From NCBI GenBank assembly GCA_963971305.1, contig OZ020317.1:22152001-22216000 (forward strand): a stretch of 64,000 nucleotides of DNA, given 5' to 3'. Source of the DNA: Arcuatula senhousia. Lineage: Eukaryota > Mollusca > Bivalvia > Mytilida > Mytilidae. This document shows positions 1-11,882 of the stretch, piece by piece. Made by a program: the position numbers and the translations under genes. Under the pieces are notes generated by a model. It saw only the letters and a list, made by a program, of their open reading frames with translations. It was not told where the DNA came from and did no database searches. Numbering within the stretch: position 1 is the stretch's first letter; each line of letters opens with the position of its first letter.

Positions 1-266
1 AACCAAGTGTGTACCCTAGGTGGCTGAATAGGGTGGCCCTCGTCCGCGGGGGTTGTCAGGTCTATAATACGGAAACCCTGACCGCTGACCATAGTGGGCC
101 AACGTGTGTGGAGAGTGCCACGCTTCATGCACGTAAAAGACCCCTTTGTGGACTGCCAAGTAGTGCACCACATAGGCTAAATTTTCCGCCCCTACCCACC
201 TCTCCCCTTTTCCTGTGGTTCTTCAAAATTTACAAGTCCTTTGTTTCCCACCCCATCCCCATTTTT
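1..266. other. No feature recognised
   Basis: Non-coding flank before the first hairpin-ended repeat. The only open frame runs into the repeat and has no family resemblance. Confidence 0.4.
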
Positions 267-1816
267 AGCTCACCTGGACCAAAGGTCCATGTGAGCTATT
301 GCCATCACTTGGCGTCCGTCGTCGTCCGTCGTCCGTCGTCGTCCGTCGTCGTTAACATTTTTCAAACGTTAACTCCTCTAACGCCATAAGTCCAATGGCT
401 TTTAAAGGCACAGTTGTTAATTAGCATAGGTAGTATAAAACTAGCGTGGGGATTTTTGATTCGTTGAAAAACATGGCCGTCATGGCTAAAAATAGAACAT
501 AGGTGTAAATTGCAGTTTTTTGCAAATAACTCAAAAACGGTAACAGATATCAAAATTCTGGCAAAGGGTAAAAGTGATCAGCACCTCAAGATCTACCTGC
601 TCAGAAATTTTCAAGAAGATCCAACAACCGATGTAGGAGTTATTGCCCTTTTTCTGGATTTTTTCAAAACTTTGCACTTATTTAGCCCTGTATCTTGAAA
701 ACTATACAAGATATTTTAAAAATGCAAATTGCATATGATTAAGCACATCAAGAACTACATTTCATGTAATTAGGTCAAAGCTGTAGAACCATTTCTTTTA
801 GGAGTTATGGCCCTTAAAGCGTCAAATTTTACCATTTTTCATTACTTTTTTCCTGAATTTCAAAGATTAACTTGTCTGACACCATACATCCAACTTCAAC
901 CAAACTTGGCACAGTTGTTTAATAGCATAAATGCTACAATTCTATCGTTCGGATTTTTGATTCGTAAAAAAATATGGCCTCCATGGCTTAAAATAGAACA
1001 TAGGGGTCAAATTACAGTTTTTTGCAAATAACTCAAAAACGGTAACAGATATTAAAATTCTGATGAGACAAAAGTGATCAGCACCTCAAGTTCTACCTGC
1101 TCTGAAATTTTCAAGAAGATCCAACAAACGACATAGGAGTTATTGCCCTTTTTCTGGATTTTTTTTCAAAATTTTTCACTTATTTAGCCCTTTATCTTGA
1201 AAACTATACAAGATATTTCAAAAATTCAAATTGCATATGATTAAGCACATCAAGATCTACGATTCATGTAATAAGGTCAAAGCTGTAGAACCATTTCTTT
1301 TAGGAGTTATGGCCCTTAAAGCATCAATATTTACCATTGTTCATCACTTTTCCCCTGACTTGTCTGAAACGGTAAGACCAACTGCATCTTAACATGGCAC
1401 ACTGTTTGATAGCTTATATGCTACAACTCTATCGTTCAGATTTTTGATTCGTAAAAAAACATGGCCACCATGGCTAAAAATAGAACATAGGGGCAAATTT
1501 CATTTTTTTTGCTAATAACTCAAAACTGGTTTCAGATATCAAAATTGTGCAAGAATCAAAATCGATCAGCATATTAAGATCTACCTGTCCTGAAATTTCC
1601 TGAAAAAGTTCAGTTGAATATATAGGAAATCATTGAAGCGTGACCAAAGCGGGCCCCTCTTAGGCCAGTCAGTGGGCCCCCTCTTTTCAGAATCTCTGGA
1701 TCCGCCTCTGATATTACATAAATTTAAATCGCATATGGTTAAGCACAATAATATCTACAAATATATGTATCTGTGTAGTTCAGGTGAGCGATTCAGGCTC
1801 TTGGGAGCCTCTTGTT
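267..1816 (+). mobile_element. Hairpin-ended element, complete copy 1
   Basis: Begins with a near-perfect hairpin at 267-297 (AGCTCAC..TGGACC-aaa-GGTCCA..GTGAGCT), followed by a GTCCGTC-rich stretch. It ends with a second hairpin, AGGCTC-ttg-GGAGCCT, followed by CTTGTT at 1811-1816. The interior holds about three ~500-bp units (tgcaaataac-type landmark at 521, 1022 and 1511), each looking like three diverged ~165-bp monomers. A second complete copy lies at 61029-62569. No coding capacity. The architecture matches non-autonomous Helentron-like (pearl-type) elements described in bivalves; that assignment is inference. Confidence 0.75.
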
Positions 1817-1875
1817 CATATATCATCATCATTTCATGGTCATTTTATCATCCTGTTCATGTTCATCGCCTGTAA

Positions 1876-2477
1876 ATAACCTATATAGCGTTGCACGGGC
1901 GTAAAACACCAACTCACTCGTTTTAACCCATGGCCTTTGAATTTACCATCCTGAATCTTCTGAAATTTAGGGGTTACAGCCCCTTAAAGGCAACAAAAAA
2001 GTGGTTTTGGCCTATAGAATGAAAACTATTGCAGATAGGGAAAAGCTGTTTCTTGCTTAAATTTTAATTGTTCAGCTCCTTTAGCTCTACAAAAGTCTCC
2101 ATAGGGTCGAAGTTGTCACATGACCCCTTATAGGGGTAACATCCCCTTAAAGGTGAACAATGGCGTTTTTTCGTGTTTAGGCCTATAGAAAGAAAAGTAT
2201 TGCAGAAAGAGAAACGCTGTTGCTTGCTTAAATGTTCAGCTCATTTAGCTCTACAAAAGTCTCCATAGGGTTGAAGTTGTCAGATGACCCCTTATTGGGG
2301 TTACAGTCCCTTTAAAGGTTAATAATAGTGTAGTTTGCTTATTTAGAATAAAAACTATTGTAGATAGAGAAAAGCTTTTTTCTGGCTTAAACATTCAGCT
2401 CATTTAGCTATACAAAAGTCTTCATAGGGTTGACATCAAGACCAGGCGAGCGATTCAGGCTCCTGGGAGCCTCTTGT
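1876..2477 (+). repeat. Tandem monomers with hairpin 3' end
   Basis: About three ~150-bp monomers, each carrying a phrase like GGGGTTACAGCCCCTTAAAGG followed by an imprint of gaaaactattgcagatagag. Ends at 2442-2477 with the same 3' hairpin (AGGCTCctgGGAGCCT, then CTTGTTT) as the complete element upstream. The 5' hairpin is missing, so this is a truncated member of a sister family. Confidence 0.65.
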
Positions 2478-2975
2478 TTCTAAATGCCTATAGATAACGA
2501 ACTGATTGTTCGTATGTGAGTTAACCATGATGAGTTACAGATCAAATTTGAGTTTGGTGTCGGTCCACAAATTTTTACGGGAGTTATGTGGTCCTTTGAA
2601 TGATGAAAGTTCACTGAAATTTCAGTTTTCCGCACTTTTTTTCTAAACGCTTATAGATAATTAACTGGTTCTTAGTATGTGAAGTTACTATGATGAGTTA
2701 CAAATCAGGTTTGAGTTCCGTGCTTGTCCACAATTTTTTTCGTGAGTTGTGACCCTTTGAACGTTGAAAATTCGCTGTAATTTCAGTTTTCCGCCCTTTT
2801 GTTCTAAACGCTTATAGATAATTAATTGATTTTTTGTATGCGAGTTAACCATGATCAGTTACAAATCAAGTTTGAGTTTTGTTCCAGTCCATAATTTTTT
2901 ACGGGAGTTATGGCCTTGAAAATCCACTGAAATTTTATTTTCTGCAATTTCTTATTAGCCCTTGTAGATTATGAA
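2478..2975 (+). repeat. Tandem repeat, ~162-bp monomers
   Basis: Three diverged units marked by cttatagataatTAACTGrt at about 2490, 2645 and 2812, each with a gagttaTGGCCCTTTGAA-like phrase. The spacing is close to 162 bp. The shared phrase links this array to neighbouring repeats of different sequence. Confidence 0.6.
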
Positions 2976-3603
2976 CTGATCAAGACAAGGTTTTCATTTT
3001 TTGACAATTTTTTTACCAGTGTCTGAAATATGAGGCCAGTAGGGGACTATGTATTGTTTTGCAATACTCTCAGAATGCTTGTTTTCATATAATTCGTGAA
3101 TTCAAGTTTCCGCACTTGTGAATCATATACTAGAAGACAACAGAAATGTACAAATCCTAAAAATGTATGGGTTCATAAACCCCATATATTTCTTCTGCGT
3201 ATAAAAAAAAGCAGAATCATTTATGAAAGTGTAAAGTACGTCATCGGTCACTACATAAAGTTTCTCTTTAGTACAAATTGTAGGTGCTAATAATTTAGAG
3301 TTCTAAAAGACAGCATGAACGAACAAACTATTATACACGTGGACAAAGCACGAGCATCACTTCTAAAACCAAAATCAGAATCATTTATGAAACTGTAAAA
3401 TCATCGTTCCACCATGAAGTTGCTCTTGGTTAAGTACAAATTTACGGGTCGTGCACTTTATAGAAGAGCCATTCAAGCCTTTTATATTTCATTATATAAG
3501 ATATTTTGTAGATCTTTGTTGACAGTTCGCACGTGTAAAGCCATCCCTCACTTTAAAGCTTCTTTGAATAAGTTGCTTTTGTTAATGTTAAGCTATTTTT
3601 AGT
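2976..3603. other. Non-coding; weak ~190-bp direct repeat
   Basis: No gene seen. Two related segments (about 3210-3280 and 3370-3440) share gcagaatcatttatgaaa-like text and a tagtacaaatt landmark. Probably a decayed repeat. Confidence 0.35.
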
Positions 3604-3966
3604 AGCTCGCCTGGTCAAAGGCCATGGGAGCTTATGCAATCACTATGAGTCCGTCGTCGTTCATTATCGCACGTTAACAATTTCAAAAATCTTCTCTCTT
3701 ACCACTGAACCAATTTTATTTAAACTCTGCAGGAATGATAAATGACGATCCTCATTTTGAAATGATTTGGAAAAAAATGGCCGCTGTTACTTAAAATAAA
3801 ACATAAGATAAAACACTTAAAATGGCTTATAACTCAGCAACTATTACAGATACTAAAAATCCGAAGGTCCTAAGCTCTTTAAGTGTCCAGAAGCAATATT
3901 ATATTTTCACAGCTATGAAAGCAATGGTGTAACTTAAAGCCTCAAATGGAAGACTTCATTTGGCAA
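3604..3966 (+). repeat. 5' end of a third hairpin-ended family
   Basis: Hairpin at 3604-3632 with different stem bases (GGTC-aaa-GGCC inside AGCTC...GAGCT) but the same layout as the complete element: hairpin, then gagtCCGTCGTCGTTC, then monomer-like sequence. The 3' hairpin is absent, so the copy is truncated. Confidence 0.55.
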
Positions 3967-3967
3967 T

Positions 3968-4833
3968 TTTTATGCCCCCATGACAACATGTGGGGGGGGT
4001 GGCATTAAGTTTTACTCATGTCCGTCAAGTTTTCCAAGAAACCGTTCAAGAGAATGATTTACCCTTAAGGATGGTTCGGTATGGCAAACTGTACGTCCTA
4101 AGCGATTTTCAGACCTGTCAGACATCTACTTCCTTTTTGGGATTAAGGGATGTGAAAATATTTGAACATGAAATAAAAAGTTCCATCAAGCTTTTCTCAA
4201 AAAACCGTACACGAGAGTGATTTGAAACTTGTTAGGATGGTTCAGTATGACAAACTGTGCGTCCAGCGATTTTCAGACCTGTCGGACATCTACTTCCTGT
4301 TTGGGACTTAGGCCGAGTGGAAATATGTGAACATGATATGAAAATTTTCGTCAAGCTTTTCTCAGGAACCGTACACGAGAATACTTTGAAACTTGGCAGG
4401 ATGGTTTTGTATGACAAACTGTGCGTCCTTACTGATTTGCAGATCTGTCAGACATCTACTTCCTGTTTGGGACTTAGGCCGAGTGAAAATATGTGAACAT
4501 GACTATTCAAATTTCCCTCAAGCTTTTCTCAGAAACTGTTCAAGAGGATGATTTGTACCTTCGTAAGATGGTTTAGTATGACAAACTGTACGTCCTAAGC
4601 GATTTTCAGACCTGTCGGATATTTACTTCCTGTTTGGGACTTAGGCCGAGTGAAAATATGTAAAAATGACTATGAAAATTTCAGTCAAGCGTTTCTCAGG
4701 AACCGTACACAAGAATTATTTTAAACTTGGTAGGATGGTTCAGAATGTCCAACTTTATGTCCTTAGCAACTTTTAGACCTGTCGGACTTCTAGTTCCTGT
4801 TAAGGGCCAGCGGGGGCATCTGTGTCGTTGGAA
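3968..4833 (+). repeat. Five-unit ~166-bp tandem array with inverted ends
   Basis: The gacctgtcGGACATCTACTT landmark recurs at 4111, 4275, 4441, 4609 and 4774, a period of 164-168 bp. The left edge has ATGCCCCC with a poly-G partner (stem-loop); the right edge has GGGGGCAT at about 4811. Open frames inside are repeat artefacts. Confidence 0.7.
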
Positions 4834-5651
4834 CATTCCTTCTTTATTTTTTCTGAAAATTCAAGATGGCTGACCTACGGGCCTTAACCAGTATAACTGC
4901 ATTTCTTGGCCAAATCAGCTTTATTGAAAACAAATCTTCCACCATTCTTAGGTTTATTTTGTCCCATTGTCTTCTGGTCGTCGAAAATTGAACATGAAAT
5001 CCTGAACGGGTCATGCCTTGGCTTTTAATTGCAAAAGAAATTTTGAAAATCAAAATTTCCTTTACGCAACACCCAAGGGGTAATATTGGAAATTCGCCAA
5101 ATTGTTCAAAATCACCAAAATGCTTGCATGTTTTTTTTAACTTTTAATTTTGTCCAAAGCAGGCCTCTTATATGAATTTCTCTCTTATATTCAAAAAAAT
5201 ATTTCTTATAAGGTAAACATGTTTAACCTGCAACAATGGATCATGTATTATAACTTCGGTATAAGTCTGTGAAGTGGTTGAACATGAAATTGTTTAATTT
5301 CAAACAAAATGCATTTGTAACAAGTGACAAAATAGTTTGGGTAAGAAAAGCTCTACATGTCTTGACTTTTCACAAAATGTTCAAGTACGAACTCAAAATG
5401 TGGAATGTTGAGGAATTAATAGAAAAATATAGAAAATGTTAATATTAGATGACCAAGCATATCCATAAAAAGTTGGGTGAAATGTTATGACTATGTATCT
5501 AAAAGAGCCCTCTTTGTTCTTCAAAAACATTATGTTTAAAAATTTGATTGTTGTCAATTTTCATGATACAGGCATTCATAAAGTGATCTTGGTCCTTTTC
5601 CGTCATTGCCAAAATAAGCTCTGGAGCTCTTTTTCTGAATACAAATGACAA
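4834..5651. other. No gene recognised
   Basis: About 800 bp of AT-rich sequence in which I see no gene, tandem repeat or clear inverted structure. Confidence 0.4.
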
Positions 5652-5810
5652 CAAAGTTCCAGACAATAAATTTTGCTACGCCTGACGCGCGTTTCGTCTA
5701 TTCAAGACTCATCAGAGGCGCTCTACCAAAAATATTGAAAATGCCAAACACTGTATGAATATGAAGAGCGTAGAACAGTAAAACCAAAAATACCAAACTG
5801 GGGAACCAAA
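5652..5810 (+). repeat. Interspersed repeat M, copy 1
   Basis: Contains ttccagacaataaatttt, gcctgacgcgcgtttcgtc and gactcatcagaggcgctc. Similar copies lie at 8425-8550 (+) and 60850-61022 (-). The family is unclassified here and shows no coding content. Confidence 0.6.
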
Positions 5811-5948
5811 TTATTACTAAGATGATCAACCTGTCTGGGGTAGGAAGAACCTTTGGGTTTAGACAATTTTGAAATTAAAACGGATAATTTAAAGCTTTGA
5901 TGTATTCTCCAACACAAAAGTGGTGATGCCGGAGCGGGCTAACCTATA

Positions 5949-7340
5949 CTTATGGCCCTGTCAACCAACGTGTGCCGACGTTGTAGAATATATTTTCAAT
6001 ACGCTGGTGTGCGTTGCGTAAGTTTTGTACACGTTATGAACACGCTACAAACACGTTATCGAACGTCAGCGTGCGTCGCAAATTTTTCAACATGCTTAAA
6101 ATTTCCGACGTTCGCCAACGTGTTGGAAATAAATTATTCGAACGCTCTAGGCATAAGTTAGAAGGACGTTATACACACGCTGATGTACGCTATGTGGTCG
6201 TTGTGCGCACGTTGAAATGCGTTTGACGAACGCTTAAGCTAAATGGAAACGAACGTGTCTAGCGATAATGCAGCGCACGTCTAGCGTCAGTCTAACGACC
6301 AAGAAACCTATTCAACGTGTCTAAAACGTGTACAGAGCGCACAGAGCGTCATTGTAACGAACGAGTAGCATGTTATAAGTTAGATTGAATTACAAGGGGG
6401 AAAGTCAATTTCAAAAGCTTCAAATACTAATTCAAACCTGAAAAAAAATCTTTTTACAAAAAAGACAATGAACAAAGCCAAAAAGATCTTGAATATAACA
6501 AAGACAACTTAGATGGTCTGGAATTGAAAGTAATTCTTGCAAATTGTAATACACCTGTCGTGTTTTCGGTGGACATGTCTTTGGTATAAAAATACTCAAA
6601 TACAACGAGTAACGACAGTTTATACTTTAATATTCATTTGATTTAATGTGTATTTTTAATATTCAATAAGCACACGCGTTTTTCTATATTAAGGACATCA
6701 TTAGTCATGTGCTATAAAAAGGATGCTAGGCAAACTATACATACCGGTATTTCTTACATGTATATACTAATTTGAGATTTTGAGAGTTTGTTAACAAGCG
6801 CATGCATTACTCTCTGTATATTTTTGACATATCAAAATATAAAATCTATACTATATTTTATTCTTTTAGAGTGCAAAAATCATCAATATAGCTTAAAAAA
6901 CGGCTTTAGAATAATTATACATTCATATAACCGGAACAATGAAAACCAATATTTTTTATATAACGAAACAAAATTCACATGATGTTCATATTATTATTAA
7001 TTAATCCAGCAATACATTTAAGCCTGATAATAGATCTATGTGGGCTACTGGAAATAATACTAAAGAAAAGAACAAAAATCCTAGGTCTCCCCACCGAGAG
7101 AAAAATTACAAGTCACACATGCGCTAGGCAAACGTCAAGTACGCCGGACAAACGCTATAGATAAGTTTTGAATAAGTTTCTCGTGCGTTGCAGGTAGTTA
7201 GTCTGACGCTTTGTGGTCGTTCACCGAGATATTTTTTGAAATGTTTTACAGCGACTGCCAACGTGTTCCAACGTTTTAGAAAATTATTCGAACGTTCGGC
7301 ACACGTTGGCTAAAACGTTATAGTGTGACAGGGCCATAAG
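5949..7340. mobile_element. 1.39-kb non-autonomous DNA element, 15-bp TIRs
   Basis: Perfect 15-bp terminal inverted repeats: CTTATGGCCCTGTCA at 5949-5963 and its reverse complement at 7326-7340. Both ends continue into subterminal blocks dense in AACGT, ACGCT and CGTT words (about 5965-6370 and 7120-7320), including ccAACGTGTGCCGa in both. The centre (6380-7090) is ordinary AT-rich DNA with no transposase. No clear target-site duplication beyond a possible TA; superfamily not assigned. Confidence 0.7.
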
Positions 7341-7545
7341 AAGCATCAAAATAGTGCGTTTTAGAAACTGTTTTCCAAACACAAAAGTGTTGGCCGGCAT
7401 GGTGCTGGCCTGGCGTCAAAGAAGATTTATCTGAGTAAACTAATGCCACTCCAGCAGGAGGGGTTGAACAAGAATACACTGATACAAACACTGTTTTATA
7501 TCACATAGGACCTTCAATGTAATATTATAGTCATATTAGTTAACT

Positions 7546-7815
7546 CATCCTCGGAAACCCAAGGATTCTTCTCTCGCCTACTCATTCATCTCCCCTGGGA
7601 CATTTGGTATGAAACTGTTCGTTTCGAGTTCAGGATCTGATCTTGAACTTGATATTATTTATATATAGAATCATGTTAAAATAGCATTAGAAAAATGTAA
7701 AGCGACCAATCAGAAAGCTCGATACAAAACTATCAAAAACGAAGTATTTCATGCGTAATGTCCCAGGGGTGATGAACGAGTTGGCGAGAGAAGAACCCCT
7801 GGGCCTCCGAGGATG
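7546..7815. mobile_element. Mutator-like MITE, copy 1 (270 bp)
   Basis: Ends CATCCTCGG...CCGAGGATG, with inverted repeats of roughly 60 bp. Flanked by TAGTTAACT (7537-7545) and TAGTTAGCT (7816-7824), a 9-bp target-site duplication with one mismatch. A second copy at 14128-14385 has a perfect 9-bp duplication. A 9-bp duplication is typical of the Mutator (MULE) superfamily. Non-coding. Confidence 0.8.
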
Positions 7816-7824
7816 TAGTTAGCT

Positions 7825-8424
7825 CTTCGTGTATAACTTTTGGCGTGAGTGTATCTAGTGAGTGTTTGGTCGGATTCCGCGGAGTAAAAAATCCGGCTTA
7901 TAAAATGGTGAATGTCGGGCGGGCAGTCGCCTGCGAGCCGCGGGGGAAGAAATTTTCGTAAGAGTTTTCTCAGCAACTACTAATCATAGCCACTTGATAT
8001 TTGGTATAAAGCATCATGGTGGGGTCCCATAACGTGGAATTTGATTTTAAGGTCTGTCGCTCACCTTCTTCCTGTTTAACGAAATATGGCCATTTTTTAC
8101 TTAAACAGATATTTTTTAAGATGAAGCCATAATAAATACACTTCTAACACCAGTAGATTTTTTTTTCTTTTTTTCTATAAAACATATGAGTAAACATGAG
8201 ACAGTGCCTCAAAGTCACGTTTGTTATTATTTTCTTCCTATTGTAAGTTCCATTTGGTTGATTCTATCACAAATTTTTAATTCTGTTCGTTAAAATATAA
8301 TCATTGGGAGGAGTTGGAGAAATCTAGTCCCACGCATCTAGTCCCACGCCGCCACGTTTCACCACTTTATATGTACTTAGCTTAAGTTTTCATTGGAATG
8401 ATGTTGATGAAAAATAGACTAGAA
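7825..8424. other. Non-coding; diverged monomer sequence
   Basis: Around 7960-8110, phrases such as agttttctcagcaactac and cttcttcctgttt resemble the hairpin/monomer repeats elsewhere. No gene seen; the 8290-8350 part has a short tandem duplication of agtcccacgc. Confidence 0.35.
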
Positions 8425-8550
8425 AAAAGTTCCAGACAATAAATTTCCCTACTTCTGACGAACGTTTCGTCTTTCTAAGGCTCATCAGAGGCGCTCTACT
8501 AAAATTTGAAAATGCCAAACCCAATATAAATATGAAGAGCATAGAACAAT
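8425..8550 (+). repeat. Interspersed repeat M, copy 2
   Basis: Same landmarks as 5652-5810 (ttccagacaataaattt, gtttcgtct, ctcatcagaggcgctc, aaaatgccaaac), more diverged and shorter. Confidence 0.55.
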
Positions 8551-8949
8551 ATCATAAATGTTGATGAGAGAATTCTGTTTGATATATGCATATACAGCAT
8601 AACCAAATATGTATATTAACCAATTGTATATTCGCTTTGGTATTTTGTATTTGTCTTAAACATGTTAAATAATTATTAATTTTCTTTGTACGGAACAGAC
8701 CAAATTACAATCAGTGCCTCGGAAATCATGCCTTAACATTCACTTTGACATAGTCTTGTTTCTACACTTGGCTTCGAGCAATCGAAAGTTATGTTTGTAA
8801 ACTGTGTATAACTTCGTTTCTATTCGAGTGCTCTATCAACTATACTATCAATTTTTTTGCAATCTAAAAACACTTATCATGCCTATTTTGGTATCTTTTT
8901 GCTTATGATACTTATAGAACAAGACAACAAGACAAAATATGGATTATGA

Positions 8950-8955
8950 TTTATT
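8950..8955 (-). terminator. Poly(A) signal of the 9.3-kb orphan gene
   Basis: AATAAA on the minus strand, about 350 bp beyond the stop codon. The local context (taataaatca..tattttgtc) resembles the poly(A) region of the paralogues at 42565-42570 and 52156-52161. Confidence 0.5.
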
Positions 8956-9303
8956 AAGAAAAAAAATTATAGTAAGATAAAATAAGCAAATGAAAACACA
9001 AAAACAAAAACCAAAACAAACAAATATAACTCTTAGACAAGTTTACAGAAATACATTTTAAAAAATTGTCTTCAATATTGTCATCTTCACAAATGTGACA
9101 TTTTAGCATGATTTCCTTTCCGACATGGAAACAGCCAAAACGAAATGTTTTAGTATTTTGTCAATCAACAGCTTGCATTAGCTACCCAATATCTCCATGG
9201 TTATTGAAGAAGATGTCTTTTTGTTGTTGGTTGGTTTCATCACTGGAAATTCCGATATCATGAAAGTTTTTATGGTCCATTGCATTGCTGCTCGGCTTCA
9301 GCC

Positions 9304-9507
9304 TTATTGTAACTCGCAGGCTCCTTCAATCAAAACTTTATGATTATTGAGGAAGGTGTACTGTTGGCTTGCTTTAGCACCGGAACTCACAATAGTCAGA
9401 AAAGTTTGGTAGTCCATCTTCCCGCCGCTCCGATCAAGCGTCGCGGTATCAGAGTCTTGGTGAAGATTCAGAATCATGGTAGCAGTTGACGGTAAAACTA
9501 AAGACAT
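9304..9507 (-). CDS. Orphan ~70-residue protein family, copy D (67 aa)
   Basis: A 67-residue open frame starting at the ATG at 9507. It opens MSLVLPSTATM, matching MSIVLPSTDNM and MSIVLPTADN at 44795 and 52647, then shares HxDS..TL.xS spacing before diverging. No signal peptide, membrane segment or known domain is visible. Support for a real gene comes from context: a TATAAAAG box 113 bp upstream (115-116 bp in the paralogues), a poly(A) signal at 8950 and similar 3'UTR length (~350 bp). The upstream codons on the same frame begin with TTG, so the 9507 ATG is preferred. A tttctttcag upstream could also be a splice acceptor. Function unknown. Confidence 0.55.
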   Translation of the reverse strand: MSLVLPSTATMILNLHQDSDTATLDRSGGKMDYQTFLTIVSSGAKASQQYTFLNNHKVLIEGACELQ

Positions 9508-9619
9508 CTCTGATCGTTTTTGTTGCCTCAAAACTCCTTCAACTGAAAGAAATCTAGAGATTCCTATAGCCTTTTATGATGACCAAAATGAGTTTTAAGA
9601 TATTTTACCGGTCTTGTTG

Positions 9620-9627
9620 CTTTTATA
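9620..9627 (-). promoter_or_regulatory. TATA box of orphan gene copy D
   Basis: Minus-strand TATAAAAG within TGTGTATAAAAGCA, a 14-bp string also present upstream of the 52.4-kb copy. The distance to the ATG (113 bp) is nearly the same as in both paralogues. Further upstream, tACGTGg (9847) and CACGTG (9859-9864) form a CGTG pair resembling the paralogous promoters. Confidence 0.6.
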
Positions 9628-9864
9628 CACATATTTACACCCACATTAAATCTGATAGAATCGTGGGAAAATGGGGTGGTTAAGTTTGTTTTCAGTATAA
9701 ACGTGATGAAGACGGTGTTTGTTTTTCTGTACTTGAAAATCGTAGGAGATGTGAAAAACAAAAGGTGTTTCAATACACGTGATTTCTGTGCTTTCTGAAC
9801 ATGAAAAGAGGCAGAATAGTATGGGAAAAGAAAACCATTCATGCATACGTGGAAGGAGCACGTG

Positions 9865-10424
9865 TTATATATACGTACCTTATATACCTGACATGACTGA
9901 TCTTGATTATTGCCATGAAACTCATACTCGTACTCGGGTATTCCTCGGACTCTACCTCTATGACTACCAATACATATTTCCGATTATTTTTCTTTACTCT
10001 CATATGGACTTTTATCTATTCCTATTTACAAAAACAGCGAGCGCCCCCCCCCCCCCTCTCTCCCCAACGCACACCTCTCTATTTCCTAATCATATGCATG
10101 ATGCTTCGAACGATTCTAATCAGAATTCAAACAAAGTAAATACGGTCCTATTCTATTGGGCCTGGTTTATTAAACCATATTATTATATAGATATAGATAA
10201 AATATCGTGATTTCCGAGATAAATAAATTTCTACATTTTCACGGAGTTAATTACAGGATTTATCTAACTCGCGTGCGAATTTATCTAACCTTCGTAAAGT
10301 TTCCCGCGAAAAATACGTAACATAGATTAGTGCGCAATACAATATTCATCAATCAATAATTTCTTTCTTTTTCATTATTTTGATGATGTATTTGTCACGT
10401 TTATCTAAATCGTCTATAAAGTAA
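9865..10424. other. No gene recognised
   Basis: AT-rich sequence with a short poly-C run near 10046-10056 and several ttatctaa words near 10260. No coding evidence. Confidence 0.4.
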
Positions 10425-10426
10425 AT

Positions 10427-10596
10427 AGTATAACTAATTCGGGGTGACTCATATCAATTTTAATGTCACTCGTGTCGAATAACGCTTGGGGATTCAACTC
10501 GTGTGCGGAACAAGTTCCGCGCATTTGTTGAATCCTGGCGTTATTCGAGACTCGAGACATTAAAATTGATATTCGCCACCCCTCATTAGTTATACT
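10427..10596. repeat. 170-bp foldback (imperfect palindrome)
   Basis: Left half starts AGTATAACTAAT and right half ends ATTAGTTATACT. Matching inner blocks include ATCAATTTTAATGTC/GACATTAAAATTGAT, TCGAATAACG/CGTTATTCGA and GGATTCAAC/GTTGAATCC, meeting near 10510 at CGGAAC/GTTCCG. Folds end to end, as foldback MITEs do. No obvious target-site duplication. Confidence 0.7.
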
Positions 10597-10609
10597 ATAA
10601 ATAACTTTA

Positions 10610-10960
10610 TTGTCATATAAATCATATTACAATTGATTTGTGACAGAAATAAAAACAAAAAAGTACAAATAAACGACAAAATAAAGTCTATGAGACTCCT
10701 ATCCTCGGTTCTGATGACCGTTTAATGAAGGAGACAAGGCTCTGAGTTTGACGAAAATTTGTAGGAGATAGTATTTTGATTATATTATCATAATCAGAGG
10801 ATTTAGTGGGATTTTACATTCACAATATTAAAATCTGTCAGTAATTTATTTCTACAAACTTGGTTATGGTTGCAATATAAAAAGAAGTGGCGTTCATCAT
10901 CTATTCTATTTTTATTACAAAAGGTACAACGACGTTGTTCTCTGGGAACTTTTTCTATGT
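10610..10960 (-). pseudogene. 5'-truncated LINE fragment (ORF2 C-terminus)
   Basis: On the minus strand, a frame ending at the stop at 10803-10805 encodes CTFCNKNRIDDERHFFLYCN: a Cys-x2-Cys...His-x4-Cys knuckle of the kind at the C-terminus of jockey/CR1/L2-type ORF2 proteins, and comparable to the knuckle of the complete LINE at 34850-38281. Downstream (towards 10610) an AATAAA lies in tgacaataaagttattta. The endonuclease and reverse transcriptase are missing, as usual for 5'-truncated copies. A similar 3' tail (ataactttattcaaaagc) is seen at about 11510-11535. Confidence 0.6.
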
Positions 10961-11882
10961 AAGCAGTGCTTGTCGTTATCAATTAGAAGAACACTATGCA
11001 ATGAGTAAGTGTAAATGTACAAGTGCAAGGCAAACAAAAAGTGTCCTGGGATAAAGTGTCCGTGAGGACCGGGGCAATATTTTTGTTTCAAAACGTTGCC
11101 CTTTTCAACTGTCCCTTGCTATAAAATAGTATCCATTAGTATGATATTTTTTATCTTCTTTATGCTTTTTATAATGAAGACGGCTCTATAGTGACCATTA
11201 TGTAATATAAACAGTATTCTTCGAAAATCTCAACTTACATTTCTATTGAATTGTGCTCCATATGAGACAGATTTTTATGATTGAGAGATAACCCAAATGA
11301 AAAATACCACTTTTATTCAATATTTACTCTTTTCGATTGCAGTTGATATATGCATGAAAGTGATACAGACCACATGATCTTACTTCCATGTTGGAGGGTG
11401 GGGATGGGGTTAACAGAATAGAGAGAAATGGAAAAAATAACAGGTAGAGAATCATGACCCTAAAACCTAAAAAAAAAATAGAGAGTAAGACCCTTACAGG
11501 ATAATAATAATAACTTTATTCAAAAGCAGTACAGCTTCTAGAATTACAGTAATATGTTTAATAACAGAATGATGTGAAAATGGCAAAAACCTTTAACGAA
11601 TAGAGAATAGAGGGCAGAAATAAAAATACAGAAAACAGAATTGGGGAAACACCCGTCTACACCCTCATCGTGCATGTATTATTAATTTGTCTCTCCTTAA
11701 TTTGGACATTACTACAGATTCACTTGGCACAATTCATTTTCGTAGATTCCATTATTAATAATATTTTCATAAGATAATAAGCAGCAAGTATTCATGTATA
11801 ACCATAGGGACTTGCAACGTACACCCCTCTGGCGTGCTCCCCTCTATCAATATGTGCAGTACGAAAAGATGGGTTTTTTTTT
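10961..11882. other. Non-coding; possible LINE 3' tail
   Basis: No gene. About 11500-11540 carries (ATA)n followed by actttattc, read on the minus strand as a LINE-like AATAAAGTTATTATT end. Confidence 0.35.

Noticed and set aside
9..389. 126-codon frame at the window start
   Set aside because: Runs into the hairpin-ended repeat and ends in its low-complexity CGTCGT section.
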